64,000 nt of DNA, from positions 372,001 through 436,000 of the forward strand of contig JAULSR010000007.1 in NCBI GenBank assembly GCA_030512295.1. Direction: 5' to 3'. The translations under genes and the position numbers were made by a program. Origin of the DNA: Bombardia bombarda (lineage: Eukaryota; Ascomycota; Sordariomycetes; Sordariales; Lasiosphaeriaceae). Shown here piece after piece: positions 47,694 through 57,821 of this stretch (position 1 is its first letter; the number at the start of each line of letters is the position of its first letter). The notes beneath the pieces were generated by a model. The model was not told where the DNA came from, made no database searches, and saw nothing but the letters and a program-made list of their open reading frames with translations.

Positions 47694-48845
47694 ATGCGGA
47701 AGCACCAGCGCAATACGACAACAACGCCAATTCCAGGTGGAACAGTTTTGAAGACATGCCAAACATGTTTCCATGCCAAAATCCTTTGTGACCGGACCGG
47801 ACGCAGGAGTCGGGCTCTTGTGATCGTTGCCTGAGACTGGACAAGGAATGTGTCTTTGCCCCCGCTCGGCGACAGAGGAATGCGCGTACTAGGTACTAGA
47901 CCTAGGAATCTCATTCGGCATATGCAACCGCAAGATGCTGGGGACTTGGACCACTTACTTGATGGACAGGCGTCGAGCCCTATACAAGGCCATCCATCTG
48001 CACTAGTTAATGCAGGGGCTCCCTATGTCGTCCAAGGGGGTCTGGAACCGCGGATATACCCAGCTCGCAGCTGGCGGATGGAGATAATCCCCTGGCTAGT
48101 GTGGGACAGTTGGTTAGACCTCGAGAAAGAGGAGCAGCTATTCAGCGCCATCTTTCGGACTCACATAGCCCCGCGGTTTCCCTTTGTTGTTCCGTCGGAT
48201 GTTGTAACATTGCAGGTCATGCGCCAGCAACGGCCCTTTACCCATCTGGCCATTCTGGCTGTCGCTTCCACGGGCGACTTTGTCTTGCAACGAAAACTCA
48301 GTGGTCTCTTCAACCAAGTTGTTGCAGCTAGGGTGGCAGCAGGGACGCTGGTCTCTCTTGACGTCTTACAGGGACTGCTTCTTCATGTAGCGTGGTAGGT
48401 CTCGCAAGTACTTTGGTGTCTTGCTTAATACCAACGAGACCAGGGCACACCATCAACCTCGGCAACGCAGCTACACGCAGCAGTTACATCTTGCAATCAG
48501 TATCATTTCTGATTTGCGACTGGACCGGCCGCGAAGACAGCAACTGTGGAACATCGAAGCTGCCAAGGACGGCCAGAAAGCGGACTGGGGTTCAGATGAG
48601 TTGAGGGCCTTGGTCGGGACTTATTATCTGGCATCAAGGTGAGACCCCACGCTGAGGCTATCCTGGCGAACTAGACTGCTAAGTTTGTAAAAGCTCTTCT
48701 ATCGTGCTCCAAAAGATGTGCCAGTTTCCTTGCACAGACTTTATTCTTGATAGCGGCAAACTTCTTGAGTAACGAGGCGAATATCCCTGTGACAAGTACT
48801 TTTCACACATCACCCAACTTCAACAGCTTTTGGAGAAATATTGAT
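47694..48845 (+). pseudogene. Relic Zn2Cys6 transcription factor
   Basis: The N-terminal frame reads CQTCFHAKILCDRTG, the first half of a Zn2Cys6 cluster, but the second half (SCDRCLRLDKECVF) lies in another frame just downstream, so a frameshift splits the zinc cluster. A second shift is needed to join the middle region, PWLVWDSWLDLEKEEQLF and FTHLAILAVASTGD. A GT-AG intron at 48395-48443 restores LLLHVAWAHHQPRQRSYTQQ and SIISDLRLDRPRR, typical of fungal-specific regulators. A further likely intron leads to SSIVLQKMCQF, then stops interrupt LLE-stop and LEKY-stop. The protein ends abruptly at the start of the next relic. Too many breaks for sequencing error alone. Confidence 0.8.
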
Positions 48846-48883
48846 GGCGTTGCAGCCAACTCCCACCAACTCTGTCCAGCTCT

Positions 48884-50208
48884 TCCTCAGACATCAAATC
48901 TCTAGCTGATGGCTTCAATTCGGCATTCAACGACCTAGTCAACAGTGGCAAGAGTGACATCTTTGGCCCCATCATACCAAACACAACTTCCTTCTCCGTC
49001 GTGCTGTTCTCAACAATGGACGATAGCTCTACCAGTCCAATATTCTACAACTACCACTGCACTGCTCCAGCAGCAGGAACGGAGAGCAACGTCACATTAG
49101 ACACAGCGTTTGCATTGGGTACGCTGACGCAACTCTTTACGGTTTACGCATGGTTAGCAGAGATGGGCGTCGAGTCCTAGAAATACCCCATCACAAAATA
49201 TCTCCCAGAGCTCCGAGGTTCTTCTGGGTGTGCTCATGAGTTCGCCGTCGACTGGGACAGTGTCACCATCGAGGCTCTGGCTGGCCATATTGCAGGTATA
49301 GCTCGCGACTGTGAGAATTTCCAACCAAGATAGAAAATGCGGCTGTACTAACATACTTAACAGCCAACACCTGCGAGTTAGGAGCACCATGCGACAGACA
49401 TGGTGAGAATGATACCGTCTTATTGAGATATTCCAGGTTAACAAACTGACACCTATCATTGCTGTAGCGTTTACGTCTTCCTTCTCCAATGTCCCGCCAA
49501 TATTTCTGCCCGACACGACCCCGATATTTTCCAGTGCAGCTTTTCAGCTCCTAGGCTTTGCACTCAACGCAGAGGAAGGTGGTAACAATACCCCCAGCGA
49601 CATTCTCCTCAGTGCAGTTCTGCAAGGACACTGCGCTCCTTGACCCGTCAAATAACGGTCTCCTCTTTGGTTCCGGCCTCGGTGTTGGTTTCGCCATTCT
49701 GGCACATGACGAGAATCAAACGGGAGAGCCGGCAGATCCGAATGTTTATGTCGATGTCGTGGCGGATAATCTGGCCAGCATAGTGAAAGTTTCTGCACAA
49801 CAGGCGGCACAAAAGTATACCGGTGTTTATGCTGAGGCTAAAGACAGAATTGTACTGGAGGCTGGAGTTGATGGGCCTGGATTCGTTGTTTCAACCCTAG
49901 TGATCCAAGGTCAAAACTTGAGAGAGGAAGCGGCTAAATCGGCAGGGATCAAGGAGGAAAACTTGGACTTCAAGCTGTATCCGACGAATGTCTTTTCGGC
50001 AGGGGGGAGGAAACATCAGTTCATTGCGGTCCTGCAGGATAAGGGCGCTCTTGTGGATGCGGGAACGCCGACATGTATTACGTGGATGGGCGTGGGTGGG
50101 TTGGCGGATTTTTCTGCTGTACGGTTTGTATTTGCGTTTGACACAGAGGGGAGAGCCACGGAGGTGGTTGTGTCGGAGATAGGGGCAAATCTGAGTAGAG
50201 TAAACTGA
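48884..50208 (+). pseudogene. Relic beta-lactamase-like serine hydrolase (class C/PBP-like fold)
   Basis: The order of segments follows fungal beta-lactamase-family proteins: FGPIIPNTTSFSVVLFST, then FALGTLTQLFTVYAWLAE, ITKYLPELRG, DWDSVTIEALAGHIAG, CELGAPCDRH between two likely introns, then PPIFLPDTTPIFSSAAFQLL. The last 216 codons (49558-50208) remain open: SNNGLLFGSGLGVGFAILAH, then VYVDVVADNLAS. The catalytic SxxK expected in GSLTKLFT is GTLTQLFT, so Ser and Lys are both gone, and the YxN motif reads FSS. A stop sits at 49178-49180, the frame breaks near 49600 with loss of sequence, and the N-terminus is missing. It is therefore inactive as a hydrolase. Confidence 0.8.
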
Positions 50209-51503
50209 GCAAGGGGTATGGAAGACTGTTTCTGAGTCTAGGTTTCTCGTTAAGGCTTCCAACAACACGCATTGCAGGAGCTTTCAAATGCTTTGCACAC
50301 TACCTAGGTTAAGGTACTTACTTCTACTTGCTGCTGATAGGCACCTATATAAACTATAGTATCAATGGCGTCCTGGAATCAGTCTTGATTCCTGAAGAGG
50401 AGGGACATGAGATCAAGTACCATCATATTATGCTTGATATGTTCATCCTCATTCCTTATTGCGCACTCATCATATGGGACGATAGCTCGTTGGCTAGCAT
50501 GCTACTCCCACACTTGGACAGCGTCTGGGGTGCATTCTGCTATCTGCCGCTGAGCTGATATAACAGGCATCAACGCTGTCGTACAAGAGTTATTTATGGA
50601 GTTAACCACTTCAAACCTTGCAAGTGTATGGTCGCCTCCCACCTTCATGACGTTGGGCTCTCGTATCGACGGTATCTCGCAATAGAGAGTCTCGGTGGTG
50701 GAAGCAATCCCCGAAAGGCCTCCCGGCAATGGACGAGCCTCATCATGGCCCGCATCGGTGCAGAGAATTTGAAGTGGAGCAGGAGCTAAGATTTCACCGG
50801 CGCCAGCCATACATCTGGGGGGCACACGACATATTACTCCTCGGAGACAAGGCCCAACTCAAGCATGCAAGGCATTCTCGAGCATTTCCAGCAGGGCAGG
50901 GAACTTCAGCCGTAGCAGCCTCACAGCGGTAATCCCTGGACTCGGCATTGAGGGTGGGTCCAGAGAAAGTGTCGAGGAGGGCCCAGATCTCTGTAGACGC
51001 TGCTAAGCGAATTACATGCATGGAGGTCAGCTTTGGAAAATACGGGGAATATCTTCAATTTCACATCTAACTTCAGCCAGCTGAATTGAAATTGGCTGTA
51101 AAGAAGCGTGCTTGCCGTCCCTCTCTGCATGTTCCACGCCCAATTGATGTCATATTGACAGCTCAACGTTGTAAGAAATACACTAGCCACGTGGAGACTC
51201 GGAGAATTGAAAAGGCTTGATCCACAAGACAACTCCACCATGGCAGTTGGAAATGGCGAGACCCAGCTACGTGCTAAGACGAACGAACGACTTCCTCATT
51301 GGGACGTATTGGATTTTCTTTGCTGTATAGCTGTGATAGAATCGGCCATCCCGGGCATTCCAAGGGAGGACGCTCACAAGCATAAGTAATAGCTTGGCCC
51401 GGACGAAAATCATAAAATCATGGACTGTTGTTAGTCGACTGTTTCGAGACTCGACCTCATCGCTTTGTCCCTAGTTGCAGGCTCGACTCGGCATCACATC
51501 ACC
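50209..51503. other. Intergenic region, no recognised gene
   Basis: About 1.3 kb upstream of the MFS gene. The best frames are 50502-50825 (minus, 107 residues) and 50794-1021 in the next frame; they could be parts of one broken gene but match no family I recognise. Confidence 0.4.
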
Positions 51504-53472
51504 ATGACTTTTCTAGCAGTCAACCACATCGGTTTCAAGACGGACGACAAATCGCCTTCAGCATCAACTATCTCTCTCGGCACAAGCTGTGAGAAACCGC
51601 CTCCTTCATCATGCTCCTCCAGACCAGGCGATTACGACAAAGACTCGCCAAGCAACATAGTAAGTCCACACGACCACGACGACATTGCCAGTCGGAAAAA
51701 TCACAGCAGCTCACCTCTCGCCAACTAATTACCCAGGTGACATGGGACGGACCAGATGACCCTAGTAACCCAAAGAACTGGACGGTTTGTCGCAAGTGGA
51801 CGGTATGTAGCTGACGACCAGCTATCTCGTCTCTCTTAGAACTGGATGAGAAAAGAGTCCCAAGAACTAACTTTAGCACTTGCAGATATCCCTCATCGTG
51901 TCCGGTTTTGCCTTCTTGGGTCCCGTCTCGTCCTCGATTGCCGCCCCTGCACTGGATACAATTGGCCAGGAACTACGAATTGCGCCTGGCATCAATCTCC
52001 AACTCGTCCTCTCCATCTATCTTTTGACTTCGGCTCTCGGTCCCTTTGTCTTGGCTCCTTGTTCAGAAATATGGGGTCGGGTACCGGTTCTCAGGATTGG
52101 AAACATTATGTTTATTGTGTTTACAACTTTGTGTGGATTTGCGACGTCTGGGCCCCAAATCACGGCTTTCCGCTTTCTTGCTGGAGTTGGTGGCAGCGCA
52201 TCACTGGGGGTAAGTGCAACAGCCAGCATGCACAGAACCCATCAGTGCAGCCCATCGATCGATCGAGACTGATAGATATCACCACAATAGATGGGAAGTG
52301 GCGTCTTAACAGACTGCTGGCGGTCTGAAGAACGGGGACGCGGCATTGCCATCTACCAGCTGGCTCCTGTCCTGGGACCGGCAATCGGACCGATAGGTGT
52401 GAAACTCCGTCCCCTTGTTTTGCATGTTCTGACGTGACGCTCAGCTAACCATTGGAAGCTGGCGCGTATCTCTGTCAATATGGATCCTGGCGGTGGGCCT
52501 TTTGGGGCGTTGCCATCTTCTGTTTGTGCCTGCAGCTTCTTGCCCAGTTCGCACTGAAGGAAACGTACCCGCCACGACTGTTGAAATTAAAAGCACGAAA
52601 GCTTCGAGAAGTGACTGGCAACGTCTCGTTGCAAACACAATGGGAACACGGCAACCGCGCTCTGCCAAAGCTATTACGCACCTCATTGTCCAGACCATGG
52701 ATATTCCTAGGAACACAGCCCATCATCCAGCTCTTTGCACTGTACCAGGCCTTCAACTTCGGCATGCTCTATCTTTTCATTTCGAGTTTTCCGCAACTGT
52801 GGGAGGGTAGGTATGGAATGCCCAAAGGACTTGCCAGTTTGAATTACATATCAATCGCAGCTGGTTCCTTGCTCGGCGTCAACATCTGTGGCCCACTCAC
52901 AGACGCCATCTATCGTCGGTTGAAAAAACAGCATGGAATCTCAGAAGATGAACCAGGTCTTCCAGAGTTTCGCATTCCGTTGATGATTCCCGCGTCCGTT
53001 GTCATACCCATGGGGATTTTCTTGTTTGGATGGTCGGCTGAGGCGAGGCTACATCCCATAGTTCCCAACGTAAGTCTCCTGTCCACCCAGCCATTGAGGG
53101 GTCTTTGGCCATTGAGGGGTCTTTGGCCATTGCTGATCATTGCTGACTGGCCACGGCGCCCAGATCGGGATTTTTCTTTACAGTAGCAGCAGCATTATCT
53201 GCTACCAATGCATTGCTGCATACATTGCTGACACGTATACCTTGTACTCTGCATCGGCGTCCGCAGCCTGCAGCTTCCTGAGGTCAATGGCCGCTTTCAT
53301 ATTTCCTTTGTTTGTTCCTTATATGTTTGGCTCCCTTGGCTACGGCGTTTCTGGGAGCTTGCTTGGAGGTCTCGGGATTGTGATCGGCATACCAACGCCG
53401 ATTTTATTTTGGATTTATGGGAAGCGGTTGCGAGAGAGAAGCAGATTCGCATTTGTGCTTCCCAGCATGTAA
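51504..53472 (+). CDS. MFS transporter, DHA1-type drug/metabolite exporter
   Basis: Six exons (51504-51659, 51737-51802, 51886-52209, 52291-52396, 52459-53069, 53164-53472) keep one frame of 523 residues. After a polar N-terminus comes WDGPDDPSNPKNW, the entry signature of fungal DHA1 transporters, then membrane segments starting ISLIVSGFAFLGPVSSSIAA. The loop LAPCSEIWGRVPVLRIGN corresponds to MFS motif A. APVLGPAIGPIAGAYL is the motif C-like antiporter segment. The second half has FNFGMLYLFISSFPQLW and ends with an Arg-rich tail. About 12 membrane helices are expected. Placed at the edge of the terpene genes, it may export the product. Several introns are non-obvious and exon 2 is only 66 bp. 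The last intron contains an 18-bp tandem duplication (53091-53126). Confidence 0.87.
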
Positions 53473-53855
53473 ACCCTAGAGTATAAAATAAGAGCTTTAA
53501 TTAAACTACAATACGCAATCCAAGATGATGAAAGAGGAGTTGTCTATCTGGGATGTCTGGTCGCTTCATATCCTGAGGAGAGCGGTACTCAACTCACCCA
53601 CTGACCCTGCCAGGACTCTGACATGAAAATCTCCCGATCCTTGATCAAATACTCTGATTGAGTTGAACAAACTCAAAGAAGGACGGACTGCCAATCAGCT
53701 TTAAGCGGTAGGCAACAATTCCTTTTTGAAATGGACCTCCGCCTGCTGTTATCCTCTTGCCTCAATTTGGTATGATGACGGCAGCTGGGGCACCACCTGA
53801 TGTCTGGTCACATACACTAAAACCCTCCAGATGTCCCTAATGAATGATGGACGAG
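53473..53855. other. Spacer between convergent MFS and SDR genes
   Basis: 383 bp serving as the 3' region of both genes. No feature recognised. Confidence 0.5.
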
Positions 53856-54866
53856 TCACTGAAACTCCTTGATATTGTCGACGCACCAATCCCAGAATTC
53901 CGCCGCCTTTCCAGTGCCACCGTCCTCAACGGCTTTCGTTGCGTCCACCAAGTCCTTCCTCAGCCCAGCATTACCAGATGCTCCGGCGATCCTGCCCCAG
54001 GGCACAAGATAGCATCCGTTCTTCTCAATTGTGATATCTCCCGACAAGCCGGCGTACAGCTGTGTCAGTGCTGCCAGCTTCGCAGAGTGCAGCAGTGGCC
54101 AAGCGAGATACCTCATCATAGGGGTATGGCGAAAGAGGCTCGTCGAGGCCGCCCCAGGGTTGAGAGAAGCGCTGATGATCACTGGTTCATGTGGTTGTTG
54201 TCTCCGCGCGAGCTCAGTGGCGAGGAACAGATTGCCGGTCTTGGAGTTAACATAGTTGCGTGTCGTGTCCTTGGTGGGGGTGCGCAGTTCGGACATGACG
54301 ATGCCCTCTTTGGGCGCCGAGAGCTCTATCATTTGACTTGCCGTCCAAATAACTCGAACAGACGACGAATCCTTTGTGGCCTCGGCGGCGGCTGTGGATT
54401 TCAGCAGTGGCAATAGAAGGTAAGTGAAGAGAAAAGGGCCCAGACAGTTGGTGGCGAGTTGCAACTCAATGCCTTGCTCTGAGACGCTGCCCAGCGGGGG
54501 CTGGGACACGCCGGCATTGTTCCAGAGGACGTGTAGGCGGGACTCCCTAGCCTTGAAGTCGTCCACAGCGCGTTTGATAGTGCTGAGATCAGCGAGGTCG
54601 AGATGGAGATACTCGAGGGATCCCAGGGATGCAGGCGTAACATCTCGGATCTCTTGGATTGCTTGGCGGACCTTGGACTCGGAACGACCCGCAATATAAA
54701 CTCGGCCATCTTTCTGGTATAGAATCTTGGACAGCTCCAGACCGATGCCTGACGAGCCACCTGTTACAATGAACACCTTGGCATCCTGGGAAGGAACATC
54801 CGCCTCCGTAAAAGCAGGCTTCGGGGGGAAAAATTGCGAAAGCTGGGCCCTGAACATGTTGAACAC
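53856..54866 (-). CDS. Short-chain dehydrogenase/reductase
   Basis: 336 residues, one exon. A Rossmann fold opens with VFIVTGGSSGIG (T35-G42), then LDLADL (about 90), NNAG at 116-119, the catalytic serine S177 in WTASQ, and YVNSK with Y205 and K209. All SDR catalytic residues are in place. The Arg of IAGRS after the second strand suggests NADP(H). This size and build occur in fungal secondary-metabolite tailoring reductases of the retinol-dehydrogenase-like group. Next to the terpene cyclase and the P450s, its likely role is to oxidise a hydroxyl group to a ketone or the reverse during terpenoid maturation. It would be transcribed in the same direction as the cyclase. Confidence 0.92.
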   Translation of the reverse strand: MFNMFRAQLSQFFPPKPAFTEADVPSQDAKVFIVTGGSSGIGLELSKILYQKDGRVYIAGRSESKVRQAIQEIRDVTPASLGSLEYLHLDLADLSTIKRAVDDFKARESRLHVLWNNAGVSQPPLGSVSEQGIELQLATNCLGPFLFTYLLLPLLKSTAAAEATKDSSSVRVIWTASQMIELSAPKEGIVMSELRTPTKDTTRNYVNSKTGNLFLATELARRQQPHEPVIISASLNPGAASTSLFRHTPMMRYLAWPLLHSAKLAALTQLYAGLSGDITIEKNGCYLVPWGRIAGASGNAGLRKDLVDATKAVEDGGTGKAAEFWDWCVDNIKEFQ

Positions 54867-55893
54867 GATAGTGTTGGTGGGTGCGTAATGGGCTTGCTTG
54901 GAAGGTACCTAGCGAAAAGGAGCCTGGAGTTTGGGGCGCTGATGGTAGGTAGGTAAGGTGGGGGGGGGGGTGGTTGAGGAGACAGTGAGAGAAAATAGGT
55001 AGTTGGCAAGGAAGGAGGGAGGAAGATGGGATGAGCCGCGTGCGCCGAAATAAAACCTATTACTTCGTAGGCTATTCCGTGGGGACCTGGTGCGAGCGGG
55101 CTCGTGTCGCAGACAAAGGGTGTGACTGGATGCACGCACGGGTTTGACCTGGGAAATCGCCAAACTGTATTCCTACTTCCGTATCCGTACTTCGTAAGGG
55201 TGTGCCCAAAATGGTGCAGAGCTTCGGAATCAGCGGCAGGGATTGAATGCAGGTTTCCTTGCATCGGTTTTTGCACGGTTTTAAATGTCTACACAGTATA
55301 CTACACAGTATACTACACAGTATACTACTTCGTACACTTGGGTGAATTTCACTTTTGTGGCAGTGACCGGTGTCCATGCCCCCCACTGCACCCTGGTTCG
55401 TGCGCTTGTCCTACCTACCTAAGGCCGAGTGTCGCGCGAAGCTGCGCACAGTGCAGTCAGTCACTGTATGCTCTGTACCCTTTACCTGCCTATCCTGAGA
55501 TTGAAGCACTTTGTTTCGGCTCGTTGCCCAATCAACTTCGTCTCGACAGCAACGAAGTCGGCTACTACTTTACCTGTTGGTTTGGTACTTAAAGTTCGCT
55601 TTAGGTAAAGCCAGACGCCCTTCATACAAAAGACCCCCTGTTGGTTGACTGACTTCCCTGAAAATGGCGTTTCTAGGTCCAAATGCCCTGTAAAATGGCT
55701 GAGCTCCCCTGGGGCAAAATAGTATTTTGTATGGCGATAACCCTTGTAAAAAGTAGGTCTAAGAACCGAACTACACTAACAAACGAACCAAGGGCTGGAG
55801 TGTAACAACTGTACATACACCATTAGGGCTGGGGCCTGCTAACTCTTTCTATTCCTACTCGAAGTACTGACGCGATAGGTGACTCCTACATGC
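54867..55893. other. Spacer between cyclase and SDR
   Basis: About 1 kb holding the SDR promoter and the cyclase 3' region. It contains a run of 11 G (54960-54970), a three-copy 12-bp repeat (55289-55324) and TAGGTA-like motifs. No gene recognised. No prenyltransferase domain is encoded here. Confidence 0.5.
55289..55324. repeat. 12-bp tandem repeat, three copies
   Basis: CTACACAGTATA occurs three times in direct succession upstream of the SDR gene. It could be regulatory or simple slippage. Confidence 0.9.
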
Positions 55894-57011
55894 TCAGATG
55901 CCTTGGTGGTATCTGGGGCAATAGATACTCCAAACGAGATTGCCAGCAACACTGAGCAAAACGGCCTCAACATAGGCCCGTACGTCTTGGCAAATCGCCG
56001 GATTGTTCTTGGTCCTCTCCACTATGCCGCAGAACTCGTCGGTGTACTCTCTGATCACTTCAGAGCAGGTCGCCTTGGCCTCTTCCTCTCCCACCCCTCT
56101 TTCTTTCATGATGACCCAGATGGCGTTGAAGACATAGTCTTGGCCCTGGAGTTCTGCAGCTCGGCGCTCCTTTTCCCATGAGTACAAGTCATTAGTCAAG
56201 GCCAGAACAACATATCCGGGCCGCGCGAGCTCCATACACAAGCCATAGTCTTTGTCTGGAATTGTGAGCCCCATCCCGAATGTTAGCGTGCCGAACCAAA
56301 TCCTGGTGACAACTCGTGGTTAGTTAGGTACTTGGCAGATTCAAGTGTGAGGTGAGCTCTTCGAAACCTACAGCTCTCCAGCATCGATGACGCGCGCTGG
56401 TATATACTCGAGAAGCGTGCCAAAAGACTTCATCCTCGTCCTCGAGGCAAGTTGCACAAACCTGGCCCAGGCTTGCATAGTCGTCTTGGCTCGGAGTGGG
56501 TCGATGGCCATCATTTCAGCCAGAAGCTGAGCATGTAAGCGCTTCTCAGGACGAGCTTTGTCAAGACCGCCCTGCACTTCGTGTTCAAAGACGCCGTTGC
56601 TGAACGTCTCAAGAATACCAGGTGCTCCCACCTCAGGAATTTGCTTGAGATCCAGTTTTTCCATCTCATCTGAAATAGTCAGCGAACGCCATAATTCGAG
56701 TGCATGAACTGCCATTGACCTTACGCACCATCATAGATGAACGCGTATTCGTTTGCGTACGCAATTGTCTCCAGCCTCTCCGGGAGACATTCCGGGACAC
56801 AAACCCGCATGAAGCTGAAGGTTTTCCCAAGGTTTCCATGGTACCCGTGGACGGGAGAGACCTTCTCGGACCAGTCCCGCTGTGCGCGAAGGGAACCGAT
56901 GATTTCGCTGAATGAATCCTTGTGTCTGCGGAGAGCAACCGCGCTGTTGGTTACGAGCCCGTCCGTCTCATAGACGCTGGGGTCGATCACCTCCGAGTAT
57001 CGATACTCCAT
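55894..57011 (-). CDS. Class I terpene cyclase, stand-alone relative of chimeric PT-TC cyclase domains
   Basis: Three exons on the minus strand (57011-56729, 56669-56372, 56302-55894) give 329 residues with one continuous frame. Conserved segments are SLRAQRDWSEKV, FSFMRVCVPECLPERLETIA, then the metal site FIYDDEMEK with D94-D95-E96-M97-E98 (a DDxxE form), LEYIPARVIDAGEL, FGTLTFGMGLTIPD, the NSE triad TNDLYSWEKE (N231, S235, E239) and a C-terminal RY pair in CPRYH (R324-Y325). These match the cyclase half of fusicoccadiene/ophiobolin-type chimeric synthases and stand-alone relatives such as trichobrasilenol synthase. The frame ends right after CPRYHQGI, with no prenyltransferase half. It would cyclise farnesyl, geranylgeranyl or geranylfarnesyl diphosphate; chain length cannot be told. 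The metal motif is split by an intron. Confidence 0.9.
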
Positions 57012-57821
57012 ATTTGGATCACGCGTTTCTGCAGTGGTGGTGAATACCTAGACTCACAAAAGACTAGTGCTAGAAACAAGCTTTATCAGAGGTAGCTCAG
57101 ATGTGGGGAAGCAAGGCGAGGGCCAACAGTGTAAGCTTTGTCCTGTATAACAACCCATAGGGCTTGGTACATGGTGGTTTATATATACGCCTGTAAGGTA
57201 AGTGAGCGCGGTTTGTAGACAGGTGCTGAATCCAGCATCCAACACCTTAGACTCAATCCAAAATCTTTTAGCCCCCGCAATGAACACCTATATGAAGTCG
57301 AGTAAGATCACAGTGTCCGCCCCGTTGCTGGTACATGTACCTGGTTGTTGTTGTTGGGGGTCCCGAAGACAAGTGTGGCAAAATGCCGTTTACATGCATG
57401 TAAGATGACGGGCTACCTTTGCTGTGCCACATCTATTTGCCGCAGCACAAGTCCAGGGGACGGCCTGGACATATCCTTCGGGAAATGCTAGCTACGATCT
57501 CATCACTTGAAATATCCACCACACAGCTTTTGCAAACATCACTTATCGTGGGGGCCGATTTTCACAAAGACCAATCCAGAACCGCACGGTCAGACCCGTA
57601 CCAACATAGCCGGAGTTTTACGGAGTACTGTGTTTTGTGCGTGACTCTTATCTCAAGAAAAGCAACGTGAACACATGACTAGAGTCTAATCACTCAACCC
57701 AATATCCACCTTGACTTTGGAGTTCCTCGAACTTCCTTCATTCTTTACTACCTCTTTACATACCAATTGCCTATTTACCTACCTTACCGCAACAGACCTC
57801 TGGTTTAGATATTCTGCCAGA
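57012..57821. promoter_or_regulatory. Divergent promoter region between terpene cyclase and P450
   Basis: 810 bp between the two divergent start codons. On the minus strand TATATATAAA at 57187-57178, about 170 bp upstream of the cyclase ATG, is a candidate TATA box. A shared bidirectional region would allow the cyclase and P450 to be co-regulated. No regulator-binding motif is identified. Short frames in it are not convincing. Confidence 0.45.

Noticed and set aside
301..57011. One combined NRPS-terpene cluster spanning the window
   Set aside because: The two loci are 50 kb apart, separated by the transposon island and unrelated relic genes, so shared pathway membership is unsupported.
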